From assembly GCF_006540005.1 (NCBI RefSeq), contig NZ_BJOC01000037.1, positions 1 to 34,695 of the forward strand: DNA of 34,695 bases. Reading direction: 5' to 3'. Positions 6,963-13,915 of this stretch are shown piece after piece (position 1 is the stretch's first letter; every line of letters begins with the position of its first letter). The translations under genes and the position numbers were made by a program. The notes under the pieces are model-generated. The model was given only the letters and a program-made list of their open reading frames with translations, was not told where the DNA came from and made no database searches. Source of the DNA: Halomonas halmophila. GTDB lineage: Bacteria; Pseudomonadota; Gammaproteobacteria; Pseudomonadales; Halomonadaceae.

Positions 6963-7535
6963 TCAAATGCCGATATCCTCATCGAGCTCTTTCTCGTCAT
7001 GCTTGTGCAGTGGGGAGTCTTCGTCACACTCCAGATCCTGTTCAAAGGTACGAGTCACGTCCAGCAGGCCGAGTTCCTGAATGGTGCGGCGCCCCAGCAG
7101 CACCGGATAGGTCATGTTGTCACGATCCTCGAGGCTGAACTGCTCTTCGTAGCGGGTATCGCCGATGCACATCGTCATCAGTACCGCCGGCCGACGGTCC
7201 TGACCGCCGGCGCCGGTGAGGATCAGGTTGCGAAATACCTGGCGCTCGAAGGTTTTGGACACGACTTCCTCGGTCGACTCATCCTCGACCTCGACGACGA
7301 AGCGCACCCACTCTTCCCCGTCGCGCTGGAAACGCTCGATGTCCTCGGCCTGCATGGACGACGTCAAGGCACCGCTGTCCAGCTTGACCTTGACCTCGGG
7401 CCCCCAGGGCTCCTCGATCGTCGCTTTTTCGACCCAGCCAAACACTTTCTGGTCGTCATCATCCGCCGGCGCGGCACTGCTCAACAGTGCCGTGACAAGA
7501 CCGGTCATCAATGCGCCGTACATTACCTTGTGCAT
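6963..7535 (-). CDS. Exported retropepsin-like aspartic protease (RloA / 'ATP-dependent zinc protease' family)
   Basis: The mature domain carries the retropepsin-type active-site triplet 'VKLDSGALTSSM' (Asp53, LDSGA in place of the usual LDTGA) and the C-terminal 'YPVLLGRRTIQELG' strand typical of PF05618, often annotated as ATP-dependent zinc protease although no ATP site is present. The ATG at 7535 starts a signal peptide (MHKVMYGALMTGLVTALLSS, cleavage near AAPA), giving 190 residues; a TTG six codons upstream is in frame but less likely. Family members act in the periplasm and have been tied to osmotic-stress tolerance with partner ATP-grasp and membrane proteins; no such partner is encoded in this window. 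The C-terminus is very acidic (DEKELDEDIGI). Confidence 0.8.
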   Translation of the reverse strand: MHKVMYGALMTGLVTALLSSAAPADDDDQKVFGWVEKATIEEPWGPEVKVKLDSGALTSSMQAEDIERFQRDGEEWVRFVVEVEDESTEEVVSKTFERQVFRNLILTGAGGQDRRPAVLMTMCIGDTRYEEQFSLEDRDNMTYPVLLGRRTIQELGLLDVTRTFEQDLECDEDSPLHKHDEKELDEDIGI

Positions 7536-7630
7536 CCTGGCTCTACCTCGCAAAAAGCGTTACTCAATATGAACGAGTGAACCATATCAAGGCTGGCCAC
7601 ACCTTGCCATCCAGCCGCCGAACGGCATAA

Positions 7631-7655
7631 CGCCCGCTCGGTGGTCGAGCGGGCG
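7631..7655 (-). terminator. Hairpin downstream of mmsA, probable terminator
   Basis: CGCCCGCTC-GGTGGTC-GAGCGGGCG forms a perfect 9-bp GC stem with a 7-base loop, 36 bases after the mmsA stop codon. On the minus strand the tail is TTATGCCGTT, a weak U-run, so termination may be partial. Confidence 0.5.
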
Positions 7656-7690
7656 CAGATCGGCAGAACTCAAGTTGTCGCCGTCACGTT

Positions 7691-9181
7691 TCAACCGGAT
7701 GGAAAACTGAACTCGGCACTAGCCCACTCGTTACGCTGGGGCCAGCGTTGGGAGACCGACTTGCGGCGGGTATAGAACCGGACCGCGTCGGGACCATAGG
7801 CATGCAGGTCGCCGAACAGTGACTCCTTCCAGCCGCCGAAACTGTGAAATGCCACCGGCACCGGCAACGGCACATTGATACCGACCATGCCGACCTCGAT
7901 GCGGTCGGCGAAGCGACGTGCCGCTTCGCCATCCCGGGTGAAGAGGCAGCTGCCGTTGCCATACTGGTGACCATTGATCAGCTCGATGGCGTCCTCGAAG
8001 GTCTCGACGCGTACCACACACAGCACGGGGCCGAAGATCTCGTCACGGTAGATGCTCATCTCCGGCGTCACCCGGTCGAACAGCGTCGCGCCCAGGAAGT
8101 AGCCCGGTGACGCCTCGACCCGCGCATGCGCCCGCCCATCGACCACCAGATCGGCGCCGGCCTGCTCGCCCCGAGCGATGTAGCCGGCCACCCTGTCGCG
8201 ATGGGCGGCGTTGACCAGCGCCCCCATGTCGAGTCCCTTCTCGGTTCCCGGCCCAATCTTCAGGTGACGCGCCTGATCGGCCACCTTGTCCACCAGCGCA
8301 TCGGCAGTGTGATCGCCCACGCAGACCGCCACGGAGATCGCCATGCAGCGCTCACCGGCACTACCGAAGGCCGCCCCCACCAGGGTATTTGCCGCATTAT
8401 CGAGATCGGCATCCGGCAGCACGATGGCATGGTTCTTGGCACCACCCAGCGCCTGGACGCGTTTGCCGTTCGCGGCGCCACGCTGGTAGATCGCACGCGC
8501 CACCGGCGTCGAGCCGACGAAGGACAATGCCTTGACGTCCGGCGCATCGATCAGCGCCTCGACGGTTTCACGATCGCCATGGACAACGCTAAAAATGCCC
8601 TTCGGCAGACCGGCCTCGTCGAGCAGCTCGGCCATCTTGGTCGCGGCCGAAGGCACCTGCTCGGAGGGTTTGAGGATGAAGGCATTGCCGCAGGCGATGG
8701 CCATGGGATACATCCACAACGGCACCATGGCAGGAAAGTTGAAGGGCGTGATGCCGGCCACGATGCCCAGCGGCTGGTGGTTGGACCAGGTATCGATGCC
8801 CGGCCCGGCGTTGTGCGAGTACTCACCCTTGAGCAGCTCCGGGACGCCACAGGCGTATTCGACGTTCTCGATGCCTCGCTTGAGTTCGCCCATGGCGTCC
8901 TCGAGTACCTTGCCATGCTCTTCCGCGACCAGCTGACAGATCTGCTCGGCATCGCGTTCCAGCAACATCTTGAACCGGAACATCACCTGAGCGCGCCTGG
9001 CCGGCGGCATCTCGCGCCACGCCGGCAATGCCGCACGAGCACCGGCGACGGCCTGCTCCACGGTGTCGGCACTGCCCTGTGCCACCTGGCGAATGGCTTC
9101 ACCGGTGGCCGGGTTGTAGACATCGATCCTGCGTTCGCCGGCCAGGCGCTCGCCGGCGATCCAGTGGGTCACATTGGTCAT
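7691..9181 (-). CDS. mmsA: CoA-acylating methylmalonate/malonate-semialdehyde dehydrogenase
   Basis: Oxidises a semialdehyde to acyl-CoA with release of CO2: methylmalonate semialdehyde to propionyl-CoA, or malonate semialdehyde to acetyl-CoA. It is an ALDH-fold protein of 496 residues. Features are 'GITPFNFPAMVPLWMYP' (143-159), 'KPSEQVPSA', the nucleotide loop 'FVGSTPVARAIY', 'GGAKNH' (Asn250 where hydrolytic ALDHs have the general-base Glu, diagnostic for MmsA/IolA), and catalytic Cys279 in 'GSAGERCMAIS'. I chose the ATG at 9181 with GAGAG upstream; the frame is open to 9418 but that extension is not family-like. It is third in a cluster with an oxygenase and a DddP-like gene, parallel to the role of the MmsA-like DddC in DMSP catabolism. 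Confidence 0.93.
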   Translation of the reverse strand: MTNVTHWIAGERLAGERRIDVYNPATGEAIRQVAQGSADTVEQAVAGARAALPAWREMPPARRAQVMFRFKMLLERDAEQICQLVAEEHGKVLEDAMGELKRGIENVEYACGVPELLKGEYSHNAGPGIDTWSNHQPLGIVAGITPFNFPAMVPLWMYPMAIACGNAFILKPSEQVPSAATKMAELLDEAGLPKGIFSVVHGDRETVEALIDAPDVKALSFVGSTPVARAIYQRGAANGKRVQALGGAKNHAIVLPDADLDNAANTLVGAAFGSAGERCMAISVAVCVGDHTADALVDKVADQARHLKIGPGTEKGLDMGALVNAAHRDRVAGYIARGEQAGADLVVDGRAHARVEASPGYFLGATLFDRVTPEMSIYRDEIFGPVLCVVRVETFEDAIELINGHQYGNGSCLFTRDGEAARRFADRIEVGMVGINVPLPVPVAFHSFGGWKESLFGDLHAYGPDAVRFYTRRKSVSQRWPQRNEWASAEFSFPSG

Positions 9182-9482
9182 GGGTCTCTCTTCAATGCTT
9201 GGGCAAACCGGAAGCCACGCCCCTTGCTGGCATGGCCTTCCCGGCCCGACCGACAGAAACGATGAGCTTTCCAGCGACAAGTCCCGCGAGGGCGCTATGA
9301 ACCCTTCCCTGGGCGCTACTTTTGCCCTGCGGCGCTTTCGCGTCCCGCTTCGCTTGCAGGTCCTGTGCTGGCCATCCATGGCCAGCCCGTTCGGAGCAGT
9401 GCTCCTCACCCATGGCAAAAGCCCCTCGCTTGGCCTTGTCCCCGGCGCTCATCTCGACAATTGTCAGGCGCGCAGACAGCAC
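9182..9482 (-). promoter_or_regulatory. Structured 301-base leader between the DddP-like gene and mmsA
   Basis: No convincing gene. The stretch holds a perfect inverted repeat GCTGGCCATCCATGGCCAGC (9367-9386), GGAGCA-G-TGCTCC (9393-9405), the palindrome GACAATTGTC (9456-9465), and a direct repeat GGGCGCTA at 9290 and 9311, spaced by 21 bases. A GTG-started frame of 96 codons (9482-9192) abuts the upstream stop but has no recognisable features. Most likely this is a separate promoter or regulatory leader for mmsA. Confidence 0.4.
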
Positions 9483-10766
9483 TCAGACCTCGCGGTCGAG
9501 CAGCGCCTCGTCGAAGGGGTAGCGCGACAACTTCTCGATGCCGGTCTCGGTGACCAGCACTTCTTCCTCCAGCTTGACGCCATCGGCGGCACCGACCTCG
9601 CCGATATAGCTTTCCACCGAGACCACCATGCCCGGTTCGAGAATGCCGTCCTTGGAGAAACGATCGAAATCCATGTGGTGGGCGACCAGCGGCGTCTCGC
9701 CATGCATGCCCACCCCGTGGATGACCGACGGATAGCGCCGGTCCAGGAAGCGTTCGGGAATCTTCCAGGCCAGCTCGGCGACCTCGAGATAGCTCATGCC
9801 CGGTTTGAGAATGCCCATGTTGTGATGGACCTGATCGTAGGCCATGCGATACAGGCTCTTCTGGTAGGCGCTCGGCTTGCCGGGCCCGACATGAAAGGTC
9901 CGCGAGAAGTCGGAATAATAGCCATGGCAACCGATGGTATCGGTGTCCAGGGCCACCAGCTCACCGGGGCGAATCACCCGGTCACTGGCCTCGTTGAACC
10001 AGGGGTTGGTGCGCGGCCCGGAGGACAGCAGCCGGGTCTCGATGAACTCCCCGCCCTGGCGGATGACATCGCCGTACAGGATGGCGAACAGTTCGTTCTC
10101 GGTGACGCCGGGTTTGATGGCGGCCTCGACTTCGGCCACGGCTGCCTCGCTGCCGGCCATCGACTGGGCCAGGCAGGCGATTTCCTGCGGTGTCTTGATG
10201 CGTCGACAGTGCAGGGTGTCCTGCATGCAGTCATGTACATCCAGCCCTTGCGCTTCGAGAGAACGCGCCAGATTCAGCGTGCAGCGATCCAGGCCGATCT
10301 TCCTGTTGCCGCAACCGTGTTCTGCCATCAGCTCGGCGATCTCGATGCCGAAGGGGTCGGACGACATCTCGTCGCGCTGATTGACCGCCGACCACACCAC
10401 CTTGGACGTGCGCGACTCATCGATGGTCTCCAGCCAGGTGGAGACATGCGCGCTGCCCGGATATTCGAAGAGAATCACCGGCCCTTCCAACGGCACATAG
10501 ATGTAGCGGGTGGAGTTGCGCAGGAAATAGCCGAACATGTTGCGCGAGCCGGTGGCATAACGCTGGTTGTAGGGGTCGAAGAGCACCAGGGCGGCATAGC
10601 CCTGTTCAGCCATCATGGCGCGCAGTCGCTGCAGCCTGCCGGCACGCAGCTGCACCGGGTCAAAGGCGGTGGGAATGCTGTCGCCATTGGCCATGGGCGC
10701 CGATGGCACCACCGGGACACTCTCGGGTTCGTTGTCGGTCAGCTTTTCGAAATCGACGATACTCAT
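9483..10766 (-). CDS. DddP-like M24-family metalloprotein (DMSP lyase homologue with altered active site)
   Basis: 427 residues with a creatinase-type N-terminal domain and a pita-bread C-terminal domain. From memory it aligns with DMSP lyase DddP without gaps over the catalytic half ('GGEFIETRLLSSGPRTNPWFNEA', 'ALDTDTIG', 'YPFDEAL'). The six DddP metal ligands correspond, at a constant offset of 21, to Asp274, Asp276, Asp286, His350, Glu385 and Glu400. The DddP catalytic base Asp377 corresponds to Gly356 (HGVGMHGETP), so DMSP cleavage cannot be assumed. It also lacks the usual peptidase HxxGxxxHE pattern, which argues against a simple prolidase. It sits 49 bases after the oxygenase gene and before mmsA, suggesting it cleaves a small metabolite in the same pathway. 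Confidence 0.75.
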   Translation of the reverse strand: MSIVDFEKLTDNEPESVPVVPSAPMANGDSIPTAFDPVQLRAGRLQRLRAMMAEQGYAALVLFDPYNQRYATGSRNMFGYFLRNSTRYIYVPLEGPVILFEYPGSAHVSTWLETIDESRTSKVVWSAVNQRDEMSSDPFGIEIAELMAEHGCGNRKIGLDRCTLNLARSLEAQGLDVHDCMQDTLHCRRIKTPQEIACLAQSMAGSEAAVAEVEAAIKPGVTENELFAILYGDVIRQGGEFIETRLLSSGPRTNPWFNEASDRVIRPGELVALDTDTIGCHGYYSDFSRTFHVGPGKPSAYQKSLYRMAYDQVHHNMGILKPGMSYLEVAELAWKIPERFLDRRYPSVIHGVGMHGETPLVAHHMDFDRFSKDGILEPGMVVSVESYIGEVGAADGVKLEEEVLVTETGIEKLSRYPFDEALLDREV

Positions 10767-10815
10767 GCAATCCGCGTCTCTCGCAGGTGGATCGGTGACA
10801 AGGTGGGGAACGGGC

Positions 10816-11700
10816 TCAGTCGGCCAGGGCGTCGTTGCGGCTCATGCCTTCTTTCTGCAGGCTTTCATGCACCGGCGCCATGCGTCCGAAGATGCGCTGG
10901 GCACGCTCGGGACGGCCGATGAAGCCGGGCTCCTTGGCGTAGGCGAAGATCACCGTGTGGCGCTCCTTGTCGCCTTCCACCGGCGTGACACGGTGCAACG
11001 AGTAACGACCGAAGAAGATCTGCAGGTCCCCCGGTTGCAGGTCCAGGGACTTGAGGCGCGAGCGATCACCGTCGATGACCTTTTCGACTTCCGCGAAGTT
11101 CTCGCCTTCGGGGCTGCGAATGCCCGGCGCGTACTCGAAACGCCCACCACCGTGCGATTTCCGGGTCATCATGGTGACGATGAACTCGTTGGTATCGTAG
11201 TGCCAGGGGTGCTGGCAGCCCTCGCGCAGCACATTGATCACCAGATCCGCCAGCGGGTCGGCATACTGGTGAATCTCCTCCATGCCGACCACCGAGGCAA
11301 TGAAGCGCTGGAACTCGGGGTTTTCGTAGACCTGACGAATGATGGTATCGGCATCGATGCGATCCCCCGCCACGAATCCATTGGTGCGGTCATCGAAGCG
11401 GTTGAGGGGGTGACGGTCGGGGCGCTCGGGGTCACCGTCACTGTTGTAGGGATTGGTCTCGGTCTGATTGTAGTGCGCTTCCGGCGAGAGTCGCTGGGTC
11501 TCGCGCTCCAGGCGCTCCAGTGCTTCCCGGGGCACAAAACGCTTGAGCACCACGCAGCCATCCTGAGCCAGTTGCTCGCGACATTGAGCGATCAGCTCGC
11601 GGCCTGCCTCACCATCCAGGTGGTCCAGCGGGTAGCGCTGTAGATCGATCAAGCCGTTCAGGGACACGCCGCTTCGGTCGGCTGAAGTTGCCACGGTCAT
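10816..11700 (-). CDS. 2-oxoglutarate/Fe(II)-dependent oxygenase, BesD/PhyH-like
   Basis: 294 residues, double-stranded beta-helix oxygenase, cytosolic. The iron triad is visible: His167 and Asp169 in 'HPWHYDTNEF' and distal His236 in 'YSLHRVTPV', with Arg247 ten residues later for 2-oxoglutarate. The pattern 'WHYDTNEFIVTMM ... GGGRFEYAPGIRS ... PGDLQIFFGRYSLHRVTPVEG' resembles the HalD/BesD group, but halogenases have Gly in place of the Asp; Asp169 therefore predicts a hydroxylase. The ATG at 11700 has GGAG upstream. First gene of the cluster, divergent from a LysR gene that probably regulates it. The substrate is unknown; given the neighbours, a small amino-acid or osmolyte-like compound is a reasonable guess. 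Confidence 0.8.
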   Translation of the reverse strand: MTVATSADRSGVSLNGLIDLQRYPLDHLDGEAGRELIAQCREQLAQDGCVVLKRFVPREALERLERETQRLSPEAHYNQTETNPYNSDGDPERPDRHPLNRFDDRTNGFVAGDRIDADTIIRQVYENPEFQRFIASVVGMEEIHQYADPLADLVINVLREGCQHPWHYDTNEFIVTMMTRKSHGGGRFEYAPGIRSPEGENFAEVEKVIDGDRSRLKSLDLQPGDLQIFFGRYSLHRVTPVEGDKERHTVIFAYAKEPGFIGRPERAQRIFGRMAPVHESLQKEGMSRNDALAD

Positions 11701-11768
11701 GGGGATCTCCGTTTAACGATGCACGCTGGACAGCCTAGGCAAGCGATCCCCATAATAAAAATGAATGA

Positions 11769-11789
11769 TTGAGATAAAACCAATTTCAA
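11769..11789. promoter_or_regulatory. Candidate LysR operator between oxygenase and LysR genes
   Basis: TTGAGAT-N7-ATTTCAA is an imperfect inverted repeat (6 of 7) in the AT-rich part of the 102-base divergent intergenic region, 13 bases before the LysR start codon. Its symmetry and position fit a LysR-type site controlling both directions. Confidence 0.4.
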
Positions 11790-11802
11790 AGGCTCATCAA
11801 TT

Positions 11803-12690
11803 ATGGATACCGTGCTGCTTCGTGCCTTCGTGACCGTGGCGGAAAGTCAGGGATTCAGCGCCGCAGGCAAGGTGCTGCACCGCACACAGTCCGCCATCAG
11901 CCTGCAGATCAAGCGACTGGAAGACCAGATGGGGCAGTCCCTGTTCGAGCGAACCAGCCGCAGCGTGCTCCTCACCGCTCATGGCGAGCAACTGCTGCCA
12001 TATGCACGCCACATGCTCAAGCTGGAAGACGAGGCCCGGGAATTGCTCGGCAATCGACGACGCGGCGAACTGATTCGCTTCGCCACCTCCGAGGAACAGG
12101 CCAGCGCCTATTTGCCCAACCTCTTGCCTCGCTACGCGCAGCGCTTCCCGGACACGCGGCTGGAACTGAACTGCGATATCAGCGCCAATGTGGTCAATCA
12201 GTTTCAGGAAGGCTTGCTGGATGTGGTGCTGTCGATTCGCCACCTGCCGACACAATCCGGTCAGCTGCTGGGCTGGGAGCCCATGGTCTGGGTGGTGGCC
12301 GAGCACTGCCGGCTGGAGGATTGGCAGACGATTCCGCTGGCGCTCAACCCGGAAGGTTGCGTGTTCCGCGCCCACGCCCTATCCGCCCTGGGGCGCGCCG
12401 AGCAACCCTGGGAAATCCACTACTCGAGCCAGTCGCCCACCGGCATCAACCTGCCCGTGCAGGCCGGACTGGCCATGACCGTCAAGACACCGCGCAGCGT
12501 ACCGGCAGGCTGCCGCATCGTCGGCCAGGCAGAGGGCCTGCCGGCTCTCGGGCAGGTCGAGATCGAAATGCATTGCCGTCCCGGCCACACCAGCGAGGCC
12601 CTGGAAGCCTTCTGCGAGGAGCTGGAACGCATCATCACCCAGAATGATGACGTGAGCGTCCCGGAGGTCAACGAGGTCGTGTCGGGCTGA
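11803..12690 (+). CDS. LysR-family regulator, probable controller of the oxygenase/DddP-like/mmsA cluster
   Basis: 295 residues. The helix-turn-helix domain is at 1-60 ('LLRAFVTVAESQGFSAAGKVLHRTQSAISLQIKRLEDQMGQSLFERT'). The effector domain (about 88-280) includes 'RRGELIRFATSEEQASAYLPNLLPRYAQRFPDTRLEL', 'EGLLDVVLSIRH' and 'PVQAGLAMTVKTPRSVP'. It is transcribed away from the oxygenase gene, the classic arrangement for a LysR activator of the neighbouring operon, with an inverted repeat between them. Its effector would be a substrate or intermediate of the pathway. No clear Shine-Dalgarno sequence precedes the ATG, as is common for LysR genes. Confidence 0.88.
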   Translation: MDTVLLRAFVTVAESQGFSAAGKVLHRTQSAISLQIKRLEDQMGQSLFERTSRSVLLTAHGEQLLPYARHMLKLEDEARELLGNRRRGELIRFATSEEQASAYLPNLLPRYAQRFPDTRLELNCDISANVVNQFQEGLLDVVLSIRHLPTQSGQLLGWEPMVWVVAEHCRLEDWQTIPLALNPEGCVFRAHALSALGRAEQPWEIHYSSQSPTGINLPVQAGLAMTVKTPRSVPAGCRIVGQAEGLPALGQVEIEMHCRPGHTSEALEAFCEELERIITQNDDVSVPEVNEVVSG

Positions 12691-12693
12691 AGC

Positions 12694-12717
12694 CTGCCCG
12701 CACCGCAGCACGGGCAG
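12694..12717. terminator. Hairpin between convergent LysR and PEBP genes
   Basis: CTGCCCG-N10-CGGGCAG, a 7-bp GC stem four bases after the LysR stop and 20 bases before the PEBP gene's stop. There is no clear U-run on either strand, so this is a possible two-way transcription end rather than a textbook terminator. Confidence 0.3.
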
Positions 12718-12737
12718 CCCAGGTCCCGCTACCGCTC

Positions 12738-13214
12738 TCAGTCACGGCGGTAGGTGCCGACGAGACGGTTCATCCCCAGCAGATGCGGCTCCACCTGCTT
12801 GAGCAATTCGGCCATGCTGATGCCTTCCGGCAGGTCGGTGGGCTTGTCCAGCGCCAGCACCCAGAAGTAATACTGGTGCACGCCATGCCCTTCGGGCGGC
12901 ATGGGGCCGCCATAGCCATTACCCCCGAAGTGGTTGACACCTCGCGTGCCCACCGAGGTGGCTTCGTCGAGTGAGGTCACCGAGCCCGGCAGGTTGTACA
13001 GCACCCAGTGAACGAAGCCATAGCCGCCATGCTCCACCAGGGGTGCATCCGGGTCATGACAGATCACCGCGAACCCCTTGGTTCCTTCCGGGGCATCCTG
13101 CCAGGACAAGGCTGGCGACAGGTCTTCCCCGTCTCCAGTGTAACGCACCGGGATGACACCCTGGTCGGCAAAGGCATTGCTCTCTACGCGCATCTTGGTC
13201 AGTGCAAAAGCCAT
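12738..13214 (-). CDS. YbhB/YbcL family PEBP (Raf kinase inhibitor-like) protein
   Basis: 158 residues matching the bacterial phosphatidylethanolamine-binding-protein fold: 'PVRYTGDGEDLSPALSW', the ligand-pocket motif 'CHDPDAP' (about 52-58), 'FVHWVLYNLP', and 'GGPMPPEGHGVHQYYFWVLAL' with the conserved GHGxHxYxF. The bacterial members' function is not settled. I chose the ATG at 13214 (MAFALTKMRV); the frame extends upstream to 13286 but the extra 24 residues are not family-like. AGGAG lies 11 bases upstream. Convergent with the LysR gene and divergent from a flavodoxin-like gene. Confidence 0.88.
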   Translation of the reverse strand: MAFALTKMRVESNAFADQGVIPVRYTGDGEDLSPALSWQDAPEGTKGFAVICHDPDAPLVEHGGYGFVHWVLYNLPGSVTSLDEATSVGTRGVNHFGGNGYGGPMPPEGHGVHQYYFWVLALDKPTDLPEGISMAELLKQVEPHLLGMNRLVGTYRRD

Positions 13215-13370
13215 CTTCGTTGTGCTCCTGGAAAGTCGCATGAAGGGAAGCACCCTCGGTGCTCCCGGCTGACTCAGCCTCGGCAAAAGCCGTTAGCCTG
13301 TCAACGACGTCTTCTCATGGCATGATGGCCGTCACGTCCTTCTTCAACCCCTGCAACCACGAGGCGCCTC

Positions 13371-13832
13371 ATGAAACACCTGCTGATCGTGGCCCATGCG
13401 CCGTCCGACAACACCCGCCGCCTGCGCGACGCGGCAGCGCGAGGCGCCCGCCATGCGGATATTGCCGATGTCAGCGTAACCCTCAAGGCGCCCCTCGACG
13501 CCGGGCCCGAGGATGTCCGCCAGTGCGATGCCATTCTGCTCGGCACCACCGAGAACCTGGGCTACATGAGTGGTGCCCTCAAGGACTTCTTCGATCGCAG
13601 TTACTACGTCGTACTCGAGGAAAAGCGCGGGCTGCCCTGCGCCTTGTACATTCGCGCCGGCCGGGACGGCACCGGCACGCAGCGCGCCGTGGAAGGCATC
13701 GTCACCGGCCTGGGCTGGAAATGGGCCCAGGCACCGCTGATCTGCCAGGGCGAGTGGCAGGCGGACTTCGAGGATCAGGTGGAAGAACTCGGCATGGCGC
13801 TCGCCGCCGGGCTCGAGGCCGGGATTCTGTAA
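13371..13832 (+). CDS. Flavodoxin-like / NAD(P)H-dependent FMN reductase family protein
   Basis: 153 residues with a flavodoxin-type fold: a first strand and phosphate loop 'LLIVAHAPSDNTRRLRDAA' (4-22), 'CDAILLGTTENLGYMSGALKDFFDRSYYV' (51-79), where the aromatic residue would stack on flavin, and 'LPCALYIRAGRDGTGTQRAVEGI' (86-108). Short flavodoxin-like reductases of this type move electrons to quinones or unknown acceptors. GAGG lies just before the ATG. A strong hairpin follows the gene. Confidence 0.78.
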   Translation: MKHLLIVAHAPSDNTRRLRDAAARGARHADIADVSVTLKAPLDAGPEDVRQCDAILLGTTENLGYMSGALKDFFDRSYYVVLEEKRGLPCALYIRAGRDGTGTQRAVEGIVTGLGWKWAQAPLICQGEWQADFEDQVEELGMALAAGLEAGIL

Positions 13833-13860
13833 GGTGCGTCCTTTTACGTCAGGATGGCAA

Positions 13861-13890
13861 GCGACCCGGGGGATCGTCCCTCCGGGTCGC
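13861..13890. terminator. Strong hairpin between convergent genes
   Basis: GCGACCCGG at 13861 pairs with CCGGGTCGC ending at 13890, with inner GGGA/TCCC pairing. It is followed by CTCCTCCTTATC, a mildly T-rich tail. It lies 28 bases after the flavodoxin-like gene and 25 bases before the stop of the convergent large gene, so it may end transcription from both sides. Confidence 0.5.
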
Positions 13891-13915
13891 CTCCTCCTTA
13901 TCTGCGAGCTACTGC

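Noticed and set aside
9192..9482. 96-codon frame starting GTG directly after the DddP-like stop
   Set aside because: The abutting start looked like coupling, but the product has no domain, signal or conserved pattern, and the region contains several palindromes better read as a regulatory leader for mmsA.
9483..10766. Calling this gene dddP (DMSP lyase) outright
   Set aside because: Similarity and metal ligands fit, but the catalytic Asp is Gly and the neighbours are not the classical ddd genes, so only 'DddP-like' is supported.
9174..10922. 582-codon open frame on the plus strand opposite the DddP-like gene
   Set aside because: It is antisense to a gene with clear family motifs, has low-complexity His/Gly/Arg composition and no domain. 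Such long antisense frames are expected at this GC content.
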